Origin: CAZEFK01 sp964511405
GTDB taxonomy: Bacteria; Pseudomonadota; Alphaproteobacteria; Elsterales; Elsteraceae
Length of the DNA: 24,631 nucleotides
Reading direction: 5' to 3'
Assembly: GCA_964511405.1 (NCBI GenBank)
Contig: CAZEFK010000112.1
Coordinates: 1 to 24,631, forward strand
Made by a program: the position numbers and the translations under genes. Positions 12,951 to 21,390 of this stretch are shown here, in pieces; within the stretch, counting starts at the first letter, position 1; each line of letters begins with the position of its first letter. The notes beneath the pieces were generated by a model. The model made no database searches, was not told the origin of the DNA, and saw only the letters and a program-made list of their open reading frames with translations.

Positions 12951-13967
12951 ATGACCCGGCCCGACTGGCCCCTGGCTCCGGCCCCCTTCCCCGCCGCCCG
13001 CCTCCGTCGCACCCGGGCCCAGGCCTGGAGCCGGGCGCTGGTCGCCGAGCACCGGCTGTCGCCCCAGGACCTGATCTGGCCGCTGTTCGTGCTGGACGGC
13101 GCGGATCGGCGCGAGCCGGTAGCGGCCATGCCGGGGGTCGACCGGCTGTCGATCGATCTGGCGGTGCGTGCGGTGCGCGAGGCCGCCGACCTCGGGATTC
13201 CGGCGGTCGCGCTGTTCCCGGTGATCCCGGCCGCGCTCAAGAGCGAGACCGGCGCCGAGGCGACCAATCCCGACAACCTGATGTGCCGCGCCATCGCCGC
13301 GATCAAGCGCGAGGTCCCGCATGTCGGCATCGTCGGCGACGTGGCTCTCGATCCCTTCACGACCCATGGCCATGACGGCGTCCTGGCCGATGGCCGCATC
13401 CTCAATGACGAGACCGTGGCGGTGCTGGTGCGCCAGGCCGAGGTCCAGGCCGCGGCCGGCTGCGACGTGATCGCGCCGTCGGACATGATGGACGGCCGAA
13501 TCGGCGCGATCCGGGCGGCGCTCGACGCCGCCGGCCATGCCGACACCATCATCATGAGCTACGCCGCCAAATATGCCTCGGCCTTTTACGGCCCGTTCCG
13601 CGACGCCCTGGGGTCCGGCGCCAAGCTCGGCAAGGACGGCAAGGCGACCTACCAGATGGACCCGGCCAACGGCGACGAGGCGCTGCGCGAGGTGGCGGCC
13701 GACCTGGCCGAGGGCGCCGACATGGTCATGGTCAAGCCCGGCCTGCCCTATCTCGACATCGTGGCGCGGGTGAAGTCGGCGTTCCGGGTGCCGACCTACG
13801 CCTACCAGGTGTCGGGCGAGTACGCGATGATCAAGGTCGCCGGCGCCGCCGGTTGCCTCGACGCCGACCGCGCCATGCGCGAGGCCCTGATCGGGTTCAA
13901 GCGCGCCGGCGCCGACGGCGTGCTGACCTATGCCGCCGTCGAGATCGCCCGCACGCTCAAGCCGTGA
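12951..13967 (+). CDS. hemB: Delta-aminolevulinic acid dehydratase (porphobilinogen synthase)
   Basis: Condenses two 5-aminolevulinate molecules into porphobilinogen for heme, cobalamin and, where present, bacteriochlorophyll. The 338 residues show the two active-site lysines: Lys207 in MSYAAKYASAFYGPFR and Lys262 in VMVKPGLPYLD. The metal-determining loop reads DVALDPFTTHGHDG (130-143), with Asp/Ala in place of the three cysteines of zinc enzymes, so this is the Mg-dependent, zinc-free class common in alphaproteobacteria. YQMDPANGDEAL (234-245) and YQVSGEYAMI (285-294) are also typical. The 3' end overlaps the converging hydrolase gene by 11 bp. Confidence 0.98.
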   Translation: MTRPDWPLAPAPFPAARLRRTRAQAWSRALVAEHRLSPQDLIWPLFVLDGADRREPVAAMPGVDRLSIDLAVRAVREAADLGIPAVALFPVIPAALKSETGAEATNPDNLMCRAIAAIKREVPHVGIVGDVALDPFTTHGHDGVLADGRILNDETVAVLVRQAEVQAAAGCDVIAPSDMMDGRIGAIRAALDAAGHADTIIMSYAAKYASAFYGPFRDALGSGAKLGKDGKATYQMDPANGDEALREVAADLAEGADMVMVKPGLPYLDIVARVKSAFRVPTYAYQVSGEYAMIKVAGAAGCLDADRAMREALIGFKRAGADGVLTYAAVEIARTLKP

Positions 13968-14793
13968 TCAGCCAGTCGCGGACCGGGTCGATCTGCTCGG
14001 CGCTGCGCAGCGCCGGGGCATGGCCGCAGCCCTGGAATTCCAGCAGGGTCACATCGCCGCCGGCCACCATGCCCAACGCCGTCGGCCGCAACAGCAGGTC
14101 GCTGTCGATGCCGCGCAGCAGCAGCACCGGGCAGCGTATGGCCGACCACAACGGCCACAGCACCACGTCGGCCAGCGGGACCTGGCGAAAGGCCTCGGCG
14201 ATCCCCGGATCGTAGGCCGGCACCAGCCGGCCGTCGCCGCCGGTCCATACGCTGGTGCGCGCAATCTCGGCCCAATCGGCGTCGTCCAGCGCTCCGAACG
14301 GCTGCAGGACCCGGCGGAAATAGGCCTCGGCCTCGCCCAGGTCGGCAAAGCTCACGAGTGCGGACAGGTAGTCGGCGATCCGCTGGACGGCCGCCTGGGG
14401 GATGAACAGCCCGACGTCGTTGAGCACGAGCCGCCGGATCCGCCCGGGTGCGCTCGCTGCGACGGTCATGCCGATCAGGCCGCCCATGGACGTCCCCAGC
14501 CAGTCGACCTGGTCCAGGCCCAACGCGTCGAGGACGCCGAGCGCGTGCTGCAGATAGACCGGATACTGGTACTGGGCCGGATCGGCGAGGCGGTCGCTGC
14601 CGCCGCGCCCGGCGACGTCCAGGGCGATGACGCGCCGGTGCGGGGCCAGGGCGCGGGCGATGGGATCAAAGTCGCGGGCATTGCGGGTCAGGCCGTGGAC
14701 GCAGACCACGGCGCGCGCGCCGGGATCGCCATGCTCGACATAGGCCAGGCGCACGCCGCCGACCGTGACCGTCCCGCTTCGCTCCACCGTCAT
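13957..14793 (-). CDS. Alpha/beta-hydrolase fold protein
   Basis: Cytoplasmic serine hydrolase of 278 residues, no signal peptide. The canonical triad is visible: nucleophile Ser102 in the elbow GTSMGG, acid Asp230 in LLRGIDSDLL and His258 in GCGHAPAL, with the oxyanion VHGLTRN near residue 32. AGRGGSDRL (61-69) and YLQHALGVLDALGLDQVDWL (80-99) are typical of the 3-oxoadipate enol-lactonase/haloalkane-dehalogenase-like branch, but the substrate cannot be read from sequence. The ATG at 14793 was chosen because upstream residues are Arg/Ala-rich noise. It converges on hemB with an 11-bp overlap and diverges from the acylase gene, so a shared regulatory region at 14794-14908 is possible. Confidence 0.9.
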   Translation of the reverse strand: MTVERSGTVTVGGVRLAYVEHGDPGARAVVCVHGLTRNARDFDPIARALAPHRRVIALDVAGRGGSDRLADPAQYQYPVYLQHALGVLDALGLDQVDWLGTSMGGLIGMTVAASAPGRIRRLVLNDVGLFIPQAAVQRIADYLSALVSFADLGEAEAYFRRVLQPFGALDDADWAEIARTSVWTGGDGRLVPAYDPGIAEAFRQVPLADVVLWPLWSAIRCPVLLLRGIDSDLLLRPTALGMVAGGDVTLLEFQGCGHAPALRSAEQIDPVRDWLITA

Positions 14794-14908
14794 CGCGCGC
14801 CCCTGCCATCGTCCACGCCCGACGATATAGCCCGCCCGCCGCCATCGGGCCAATTGCCGGTGCCGATGCGAGCCGCTATCCAGGCCGGGAGCGGCTTCAG
14901 GAGACGAG
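14794..14908. promoter_or_regulatory. Divergent intergenic region with acylase Shine-Dalgarno site
   Basis: A 115-bp region between the divergent hydrolase and acylase genes. AGGAG at 14899-14903, 5 nt before the acylase ATG, is a strong ribosome-binding site. For the hydrolase, a weak minus-strand TTGGCC-N18-TATATC pair lies near 14824-14853. No operator is evident. Confidence 0.35.
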
Positions 14909-17401
14909 ATGCCAAGTCTGGCGCGGGACCGGATCGGACGATGGGCCCGCCGGCTCGCCCGCGGCCTGGCCGCCACCCTGGTCGTCTGCGGGCTGGCGGT
15001 GGCTGGCGGCTATGCCTGGCTGCTCACCGGCCTGCCGCAGACCGACGGACAGCTCGCGCTGCCGGGCCTGGCCGGCGCGGTCCGGGTCTACCGCGACCGC
15101 GACGGCGTGCCCCACATCTTTGCCGATTCGACCGACGACGCCTACGAGGCCCTGGGTTTTGTCCACGCCCAGGACCGCCTGTTCCAGATGGACTGGCAGC
15201 GCCGGCTGGGCCAGGGCCGACTGGCCGAGCTGATCGGCAGCCGCGGCCTGGCCGCGGACCGGATCCTTCGCACCCTGGGCCTCTACCGGTTGGCCGAGCA
15301 GACCGCGGCCGAGCTGCCGGCCGAGGTGCGCCGCGCGCTCGAGGCCTATAGCCGCGGCGTCAACGCCTATCTCACCCAGCACCAGGGCGCGCTGCCGCCC
15401 GAGTACTACGCGCTGTGGGCCGAGCCCGAGCCCTGGACGCCGGCGGACAGCCTCGTCTGGGGCCGGGTGATGGCCATGCTGCTCGACCGCGACGGGCGCG
15501 GCCAAGCGGTGCGGGCGCGGCTGCGGGAGCGGCTGACGCCCGAGCAATATGCCGACCTGACCGCGCCGGACGGACCGACCCCGATCACCTTGGGCGCGAC
15601 GCAGACCGGCGCCCTCCCGCCGCCGGAGCGGCCGGCCGCGCCGCTGCCCGGCGGCGCGCTGGTCGACCGGCTGCTCAAGGCGGCCGCCGACGCCTTGCCC
15701 GAGCCCGAGCTGGCCTCGAACGCCTGGGTGCTGGACGGCCGCCATACGCGTTCGGGCAAGCCGCTGCTGGCCAACGACCCGCATCTCGGGTTCCAGGCAC
15801 CGGCGCTCTGGTACCTGGCGCGCATCGTGACGCCGGCGCTGACCGTGTCGGGCGCGACCCTGCCGGGGATCCCGTTCCACTTGCTCGGCCAGAACGGGCA
15901 CATCGCCTGGGGCTTCACCACGACCGGGGCCAGCACCCAGGACCTGGTGCTGGAACGCCTGGCCCAGGGCCAGCAGGACCGCTACGACACCCCGGACGGG
16001 CCGCGCCCGTTCACCGTCCGGCATGAACGGATCGAGGTCCGGTTCGGCGCCCCGGTCGATCTCAAGATCCGAACCTCGGTCCATGGGCCGATCATTTCCG
16101 ACCTGGACGCCGGCCCGGACGACCCGGTCACCGCCTTGGCCGGCGGCCGCTTCGCCGTCGCCCTGCAGGCGACCGGCCTGCGCCCGGACGACAGTTCGGC
16201 GACAGCACTCTATCGTCTGAACCGGGCGACCGACTGGGCGTCGTTCCGCGCCGCCGTGGCCGGTTGGGACGCCCCCGTGCAGAACATGATGATGGCGTCC
16301 CGCGACGGCGACATCGGGCTGATCGCGCCGGGCAAGGTGCCGATCCGCCAGTCCGGCGACGGCACGCTGCCGGTCGCCGGCTGGACCGGCGAGGCCGACT
16401 GGGCCGGTTTCATCCCGGCCGACCAGGCGCCGCAGGGCCTCGACCCGCCCGCCGGGCTGCTGGTCAACACCAACAATCAGCTCGTCGGCCCCGACTACCC
16501 CTATCTCATCGCCCGCCGCTGGGACGTGCCCTATCGGGCGGAGCGGGCGCTGGCCGTGCTCGCCGGCTCGACCGGCCGCACGGCCGCCGATGAGGCGGCG
16601 CTGCAGGCCGATCCGGTGTCGCTGATGGCCGCGGAGCTGCTGCCGGTGCTGCTTGCGACCCCCGATCCCGGCCACCGACGGTCGCCACGGGCCGAAGCCG
16701 CCCGCCAACGGCTCGCCGCCTGGGACCACCGCATGGACCGCAACCGGCCGGAACCGCTGATCTTCGCCGCGTGGCTACGGGCGCTGTATCAGGGGCTCTA
16801 TGGCGCGGCGCTGGGGCCGGATTTCCGCGAGGCGCCCGGGCTGACGCCGCGGCTGGTCCTGCGCGCGCTCCAGGGCGGCACGCCCTGGTGCCAGATCGAA
16901 CCGTCGGGGGCCGAACCGGCGGGGGCGCAGCCGCGACCGTCCTGTACCGACATCGTCAACGACGCCCTCGAGCGGGCCCTGTCCGACCTGGCGCGCCGCC
17001 TGGGCGATCGCCCGGATGCCTGGCGCTGGGGCGAGCTGCACCAGGCCCGCCATGACCATCTGCTGTTCGGCCGGCTGCCGCTGTTCGACCGGCTGACCAG
17101 CCTGGCCATCCCGGCCGACGGCGGCGACGACACCCTGGAGCGCGGCGCCATGCCCCTGCTGTCGACGGCGAACCCGTTCGCCGACGTCCACGGTGCCGCC
17201 TATCGCGCGGTCTACGACCTGGCCGACCCGGACGCCTCGCTTTATGTGATCGCCACCGGCGAGTCCGGCAACCCGCTGTCGCCGCACTACGGCGACTTCG
17301 TGCGCCGCTGGCGCGACGGGGCGACGCGCCGCCTGGCCGGCCAGCCCGACCAGCTCGCGGCTGCCGGTGCCGCGCTGCTGACGTTGACGCCGGCGCCCTG
17401 A
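14909..17401 (+). CDS. Penicillin-acylase-family Ntn hydrolase (amide bond acylase)
   Basis: An 830-residue precursor that should cleave itself to alpha and beta chains and hydrolyse an acylated amine. Residues 19-40 are a hydrophobic segment (signal peptide or anchor), so the enzyme acts in the periplasm. The alpha region has VYRDRDGVPHIFA (60-72) and ALGFVHAQDRLFQMD (81-95), typical of the family. The autocatalytic site is predicted before Ser270 in LASNAWVLDG, followed by SGKPLLANDPHLGF, LPGIPFHLLGQNGHIAWGFT and TGAST. Near the C-terminus it has HGAAYRAVYDLADP and GESGNPLSPHYGDF. Relatives include penicillin G acylase, acyl-homoserine-lactone acylases and glutaryl acylases; the substrate here is unknown. 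A good AGGAG precedes the ATG. Confidence 0.93.
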   Translation: MPSLARDRIGRWARRLARGLAATLVVCGLAVAGGYAWLLTGLPQTDGQLALPGLAGAVRVYRDRDGVPHIFADSTDDAYEALGFVHAQDRLFQMDWQRRLGQGRLAELIGSRGLAADRILRTLGLYRLAEQTAAELPAEVRRALEAYSRGVNAYLTQHQGALPPEYYALWAEPEPWTPADSLVWGRVMAMLLDRDGRGQAVRARLRERLTPEQYADLTAPDGPTPITLGATQTGALPPPERPAAPLPGGALVDRLLKAAADALPEPELASNAWVLDGRHTRSGKPLLANDPHLGFQAPALWYLARIVTPALTVSGATLPGIPFHLLGQNGHIAWGFTTTGASTQDLVLERLAQGQQDRYDTPDGPRPFTVRHERIEVRFGAPVDLKIRTSVHGPIISDLDAGPDDPVTALAGGRFAVALQATGLRPDDSSATALYRLNRATDWASFRAAVAGWDAPVQNMMMASRDGDIGLIAPGKVPIRQSGDGTLPVAGWTGEADWAGFIPADQAPQGLDPPAGLLVNTNNQLVGPDYPYLIARRWDVPYRAERALAVLAGSTGRTAADEAALQADPVSLMAAELLPVLLATPDPGHRRSPRAEAARQRLAAWDHRMDRNRPEPLIFAAWLRALYQGLYGAALGPDFREAPGLTPRLVLRALQGGTPWCQIEPSGAEPAGAQPRPSCTDIVNDALERALSDLARRLGDRPDAWRWGELHQARHDHLLFGRLPLFDRLTSLAIPADGGDDTLERGAMPLLSTANPFADVHGAAYRAVYDLADPDASLYVIATGESGNPLSPHYGDFVRRWRDGATRRLAGQPDQLAAAGAALLTLTPAP

Positions 17402-17439
17402 ACGATCCGATTCGCGGTCGGGTTCAAGGCTTGCGCGCG

Positions 17440-17451
17440 GTGCGGTCGCAC
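17440..17451. other. Short dyad abutting the motA -35 box
   Basis: GTGC-GGTC-GCAC lies directly upstream of the predicted -35 box of motA. It could be a regulator half-site pair or chance. It is too short to serve as a terminator for the acylase gene. Confidence 0.25.
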
Positions 17452-17481
17452 TTGGCAAGGTTTTGTTAAGGATCCTATGAA
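17452..17481 (+). promoter_or_regulatory. Probable promoter of motAB
   Basis: -35 TTGGCA (17452-17457), 18-bp spacer, -10 TATGAA (17476-17481). The leader would be about 35 nt, ending in GGAG (17514-17517), 6 nt before the motA ATG. It looks like a housekeeping promoter rather than a sigma-28 or sigma-54 flagellar one. Confidence 0.45.
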
Positions 17482-17523
17482 AGGGTCGGGCACTCAGCCG
17501 ATCGATTCTCTGCGGAGCGCAAT

Positions 17524-18393
17524 ATGCTGCCCCTTATCGGTGCCGTGGTCGTCCTCCTGGGGTCGTTCGGCCTGTTCGCACTGCTGGCGCCGGCCTCGGT
17601 GCCGATCATGCTCGAGGCGCTGCCCAAGGAGGGCGCCACCATCATCGGCGTCGGCATCGGCTCGTTCCTGATCGCCAACCGCATGGACGTGGTGCGCGCC
17701 ACCATCAGCTCGCTGACCCGCGTGCTCGGCGCCCGCAAATACAACAAGGACAGCTATCTCGAGCTGCTGAGCCTGCTCTACACCGCCTTCAAGCTGGCCA
17801 AGACCAAGGGCATGCTGGCGCTGGAGCAGCATGTCGAGAACCCGCAGGAGAGCGCCCTGTTCCAGCGCTTCCCGCGGTTCATGAACGACCAGTCGAGCCT
17901 GGTCTTCCTGTGCGACTATCTCCGCCTGCTGACCCTCGGCACCGACAACCCGCACGAGGTCGAGGCGCTGATGGAAGAGGAGATCGAGTCGCACAAGGCC
18001 GAGATCCTGACGCCGTCGGGCTCGCTCCAGGTGCTGGCCGACGCCATGCCCGCCATCGGCATCGTCGCCGCGGTCATCGGCGTCATCAAGACCATGGGCG
18101 TGATCGACCAGCCGGCGTCGGTGATCGGCGCCTCGATCGGTGGCGCGCTGGTCGGCACGCTGCTGGGCGTGCTCACCGGCTACGGCTTCCTGGGGCCGAT
18201 CGCGACCCTGATGAAAAACGATGCCGAGGCCGAGGTGCGCTACATGCTGTGCATGAAGGCGGGCATCCTGGCTCACATGCAGGGCTACGCCCCGGCGGTG
18301 TCGGTCGAGTTCGCGCGGAAATCGCTGATGTCCGACGTCCGGCCGACCTTCTACGAGGTGGAGACGACGGTCTCGTCGCTGCCCGCCGTCTAG
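17524..18393 (+). CDS. motA: Flagellar motor stator protein MotA
   Basis: Inner-membrane stator subunit; with MotB it forms the ion channel that powers flagellar rotation. The 289 residues show four hydrophobic segments (about 3-22, 35-52, 170-190, 200-225) and the large cytoplasmic loop between the second and third, holding RFPRFMNDQSSLVFLCDYLR (115-134) with the charged residues that contact the rotor protein FliG. The functionally important prolines are present: Pro176 in DAMPAIGIVAAVIGV and Pro225 in YGFLGPIATLMK. The ATG at 17524 has GGAG at good spacing. motB follows after 52 nt. No other flagellar genes are in the window, so this is a detached motAB pair. Confidence 0.98.
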   Translation: MLPLIGAVVVLLGSFGLFALLAPASVPIMLEALPKEGATIIGVGIGSFLIANRMDVVRATISSLTRVLGARKYNKDSYLELLSLLYTAFKLAKTKGMLALEQHVENPQESALFQRFPRFMNDQSSLVFLCDYLRLLTLGTDNPHEVEALMEEEIESHKAEILTPSGSLQVLADAMPAIGIVAAVIGVIKTMGVIDQPASVIGASIGGALVGTLLGVLTGYGFLGPIATLMKNDAEAEVRYMLCMKAGILAHMQGYAPAVSVEFARKSLMSDVRPTFYEVETTVSSLPAV

Positions 18394-18445
18394 GTCCGTC
18401 CCCTAGGCCCCCGCCCGCCGTCCCGCGCCCTCGGAGAGCCCGATC

Positions 18446-19480
18446 ATGGCCGACTCCCATCTTGCCCCGATCATCATCAAGAAGAAGAAGCACGGGGCGC
18501 ACGGCTTCCACGGCGGCCACTGGAAGGTAGCGCTGGCCGACTTCATGACCGCGATGTTCATCGTGTTCCTGCTGCTGTGGCTGTTGAACCAGACCACGCC
18601 GGAGCAGCGCGAGGGCATCGCCGACTATTTCTCGCCGGCCTCGGTGTCGCGCCAGGTCAGCGGCGCGTCGGGCGTTCTGGGCGGCCAGTCGATAACCGTC
18701 AAGGGGCCGCAGCGCAACGATTCCGCGCCGCTGGGACCGCCGGGCGGCGGCCCGTCGTCGCCCGAGAACGGCGAGGGCACCACCGACAAGCCCGGCTTCG
18801 TCGGCCAGTCGACGGTGCCGCAGCCGAACGCCCGCGAGGCCTTCTTCCGCGAGAACCGGCAGTTCGAGGCGGCCCAGGAGCAGGTCCGCGCCGCCATCGA
18901 GGAAGTTCCCGAGCTCCGGGGCTTCGCCACCAACGTGGCGTTCGAGTCGACGCCCGAGGGCCTGAAGATCGAGCTGCTGGACAATGACAAGCGCGACCTG
19001 TTCGCGCGCGGCTCGGCGCAACCGACCCTGGCGATGCGCGAGCTGATCCAGCAGGTCGCCCGGATCATCGACCGGCTGCCCAACAAGCTCAGCATTACCG
19101 GCAACACCGACGCGTCCCCGTTCCCGGCCGGCGCCAGCGTCGCCTACGGCAACTGGGAGCTGTCGGCCGACCGCGCCAACGCCAGCCGCCGGCTGCTGAT
19201 CGGTGCTGGAATCGCCGACGCCCGCGTCGTCGCGGTCAGCGGCAAGGCCGACCGCGAGCCGCTGATCCCGACCGACCCCGCCAGCCCGCGCAACCGCCGC
19301 ATCTCGATCACGCTGCTGCGCGAGCATCCGCCCGTGGTCGCAGGCGTGCCGGCCGATGTTCCCCTCCCCCCGCCGACCGTCCGGCCCGGACCGGCGCCCG
19401 ACGGCCGATTGATCCCGCGCGGACCGGTGCAGCTCCAGCCGCTGCCGGCGACCGCCCCGGCACCCGCGCCGCGCGGATGA
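18446..19480 (+). CDS. motB: Flagellar motor stator protein MotB
   Basis: Peptidoglycan-anchored partner of MotA. A basic cytoplasmic N-terminus (KKKKHGAHGFHGGHWKVAL) leads into one transmembrane helix, LADFMTAMFIVFLLLWLLN. Asp32 in that helix is the proton-accepting residue, matching E. coli MotB numbering. Residues 60-125 are a Gly/Pro-rich linker, and about 150-295 form the OmpA-like peptidoglycan-binding domain (ITGNTDASPF, LSADRANASRRLLIGAG, NRRISITLL). The last 50 or so residues are a Pro/Ala-rich tail beyond the OmpA domain. The 344-residue length is somewhat longer than E. coli MotB because of linker and tail. GGAGAG upstream of ATG 18446 supports the start. Confidence 0.97.
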   Translation: MADSHLAPIIIKKKKHGAHGFHGGHWKVALADFMTAMFIVFLLLWLLNQTTPEQREGIADYFSPASVSRQVSGASGVLGGQSITVKGPQRNDSAPLGPPGGGPSSPENGEGTTDKPGFVGQSTVPQPNAREAFFRENRQFEAAQEQVRAAIEEVPELRGFATNVAFESTPEGLKIELLDNDKRDLFARGSAQPTLAMRELIQQVARIIDRLPNKLSITGNTDASPFPAGASVAYGNWELSADRANASRRLLIGAGIADARVVAVSGKADREPLIPTDPASPRNRRISITLLREHPPVVAGVPADVPLPPPTVRPGPAPDGRLIPRGPVQLQPLPATAPAPAPRG

Positions 19481-19549
19481 CCGGTCGGGCGCTTCCCGTA
19501 ATCCGTCGGCAGACTTGAGCCGGATGCCGACAATCCGAATGATGATGCG

Positions 19550-20317
19550 GTGACCGACCAGCTCGCCCGCCCCGGTGCCCTCGGCTCCGCCAGCCGGACC
19601 TTGGTGTTCCACCGCTCGATCCCGCTGCCCTGCCCCTATGTCGGCGGGCGCTTCGAGCGCCGCATCCTGGCCGAGCTGAGCCCGGACATGGTCTCGGGCG
19701 GCCTGTTCGACGACCTCACGGCCGCCGGTTTCCGGCGCAGCCACAACGTGATCTACCGGCCGGCCTGCCCGGCCTGCACGGCATGCGTCCCGGTGCGCAT
19801 CGTGGTCGAGCGCTTCCGGCCCAACCGCTCGATGCGGCGCACGTGGCGCGCCAATGCCGATCTGGCCGTCGAGCTGCTGTCGAACCATGCCAACCAGGAG
19901 CAGTACACGCTGTTTCGCCACTACCAGGCCAGCCGGCATGGCGGCGGCGAGATGGCGCTGATGACCGACCAGGATTATCGGGGCCTCGTCGAGCAGAGTC
20001 CGGTCAACACCCAACTCGCCGAGGCACGCACGCCCGACGGCCGGCTGGTCGCCTGCTGCTTGGTCGACCGCACCGGCGACGGGCTGTCGGCGGTCTACAG
20101 CTTCTTCGAGCCCGAGCCCGCCGAGCGCGGCCTGGGCAGCTTCATGATCCTGTGGCTGGTCGAGGCGGCGCGCGCGCTGGGCCTCGACTATGTCTATCTC
20201 GGCTATTGGATCGAAGAGTGCCGCAAGATGTCCTACAAGGCCCGCTACGGACCGCTGGAGGCCCTGGGACCGGACGGCTGGGCGGAGCTGCCGCCCGAGG
20301 CATGTCGCGTCAGCTGA
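19550..20317 (+). CDS. bpt: Aspartate/glutamate leucyltransferase (N-end rule)
   Basis: Cytoplasmic aminoacyl-tRNA-protein transferase that adds leucine from leucyl-tRNA to proteins with N-terminal Asp or Glu, marking them for ClpS/ClpAP degradation. The 255 residues show the family's N-terminal cysteines: Cys28 in LPCPYVGGR and Cys73, Cys76, Cys79 in YRPACPACTACVPVRI, then FRPNRSMRR (89-97), FRHYQASRH (about 122-130), and the GNAT-like C-terminal half with SFFEPEPAERGLGSFMIL and YLGYWIEECRKMSYKARYGP. The start is GTG at 19550; no good Shine-Dalgarno is visible. It lies 69 nt after motB and may be read from the same transcript. An older label is Ate/arginyltransferase, but the bacterial class is leucyl-specific. 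Confidence 0.94.
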   Translation: MTDQLARPGALGSASRTLVFHRSIPLPCPYVGGRFERRILAELSPDMVSGGLFDDLTAAGFRRSHNVIYRPACPACTACVPVRIVVERFRPNRSMRRTWRANADLAVELLSNHANQEQYTLFRHYQASRHGGGEMALMTDQDYRGLVEQSPVNTQLAEARTPDGRLVACCLVDRTGDGLSAVYSFFEPEPAERGLGSFMILWLVEAARALGLDYVYLGYWIEECRKMSYKARYGPLEALGPDGWAELPPEACRVS

Positions 20318-20348
20318 CGGTCTGGTGCAGTCCTGCTAGAAGCGGGGC

Positions 20349-21380
20349 GTGACGGACGAGACACAGACCGCCGGCGACATCGCGGGCCGCCCGACGCTGG
20401 CCGACGTGGCCCGGCTGGCCCGGGTCGCGCCGATCACCGTGTCCCGCACCTTGCGCCGGCCTGATCTGGTCGCGCCCTCGACCCGCACCCGCATCGAGGC
20501 GGCGATCCAGGCGCTGGGCTACATCCCCGACCTGGTCGCCGGCAGCCTGGCGTCGCGGCGCACCAGGTTGATCGCCGCCGTGCTGCCATCGGTCACCAAT
20601 CCGGCCTTTGCGACCACCATCCAAGGCATCTTCGACGGACTGCTGCCGCGCGGCTTCCAGGTGGTGCTGGGCGACAACAGCGGCACCGCCGACGGCGAGG
20701 AGGCGATCGTGACCGCCTTCCTCGGCCGACGTGTCGACGGGCTGATCCTGACCGGGCTCGAGCATGGCGAACGGACGCGGTCCCTGGTCGCGCGCGCCGG
20801 TCTGCCGGTGGCCGAGATCTGGAACCTGTCGCGCACGCCGATCGACCTCAATGTCGGCTTCGACAACCGGCGCGCCGCCGCGGCCATGACGGCAACCTTG
20901 ATCGGCGCCGGCCGGCGCCGCATCGGCATGATCTGCGGGCCGCAGCGCTTCAACGAGCGCAGCCGCGACCGCCGGGTCGGCTTCGAGGACGCCCTGGCCG
21001 CGGCCGGGCTGCCCGCCGACCTGATCGTCGAGCTGCCCTATCCGGGCACGTCCGACGCCGCGGCCGCGGCCATGGTCGAGCTGGTCACACGCGCCGCCGA
21101 CCTCGATGCCGTGTTCTGCGGCGCCGACCGCTTCGCGGTGGCCGCGCTGTTCGAATGCCAGCGCCGCGGCTGGGCGGTGCCCGGCCGCATCGCCTTGGCC
21201 GGCCTGGGCGACCTGGAGCTGGCCGCCCATCTGGTCCCTGCCCTCACCACGGCCCGCATTCCCGGCCATCGCATGGGCAGCCTGGCGGGATCGCTGCTGG
21301 CCGATCGGCTGCTCGGCACCGCCGCCGGCCCGCCGATCCACGATGTCGGCTACGAGATCGTCCGTCGCGACAGCGCCTGA
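20349..21380 (+). CDS. LacI-family transcriptional regulator
   Basis: Sugar- or sugar-acid-responsive repressor of 343 residues. Residues 14-60 form the helix-turn-helix and hinge: PTLADVARLARVAPITVSRT, then a hinge helix ending before LRRPDLV and GYIPDLVAGSLASRR. The rest is a periplasmic-binding-protein-like effector domain (LIAAVLPSVTNPAFATTIQG, VDGLILTGLEH, CGADRFAVAALFECQRRG, LAGLGDLELAAHL). The GNTR-type features (PSVTNPAFATTIQGIFDGL, GDNSGTADGEE) place it near gluconate-type LacI regulators, by resemblance only. The start is GTG at 20349. Its stop is 10 nt from the stop of the converging dehydrogenase gene, which is a plausible target or pathway partner. Confidence 0.94.
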   Translation: MTDETQTAGDIAGRPTLADVARLARVAPITVSRTLRRPDLVAPSTRTRIEAAIQALGYIPDLVAGSLASRRTRLIAAVLPSVTNPAFATTIQGIFDGLLPRGFQVVLGDNSGTADGEEAIVTAFLGRRVDGLILTGLEHGERTRSLVARAGLPVAEIWNLSRTPIDLNVGFDNRRAAAAMTATLIGAGRRRIGMICGPQRFNERSRDRRVGFEDALAAAGLPADLIVELPYPGTSDAAAAAMVELVTRAADLDAVFCGADRFAVAALFECQRRGWAVPGRIALAGLGDLELAAHLVPALTTARIPGHRMGSLAGSLLADRLLGTAAGPPIHDVGYEIVRRDSA

Positions 21381-21390
21381 GTGCAGGGCC

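Noticed and set aside
14897..16729. 610-codon minus-strand open frame opposite the acylase
   Set aside because: Low-complexity Gly/Arg/Gln composition and no motifs, while the plus strand has a complete acylase with all active-site features.
18173..20014. 613-codon minus-strand open frame across motA, motB and bpt
   Set aside because: It spans three well-recognised plus-strand genes and shows no protein family signature.
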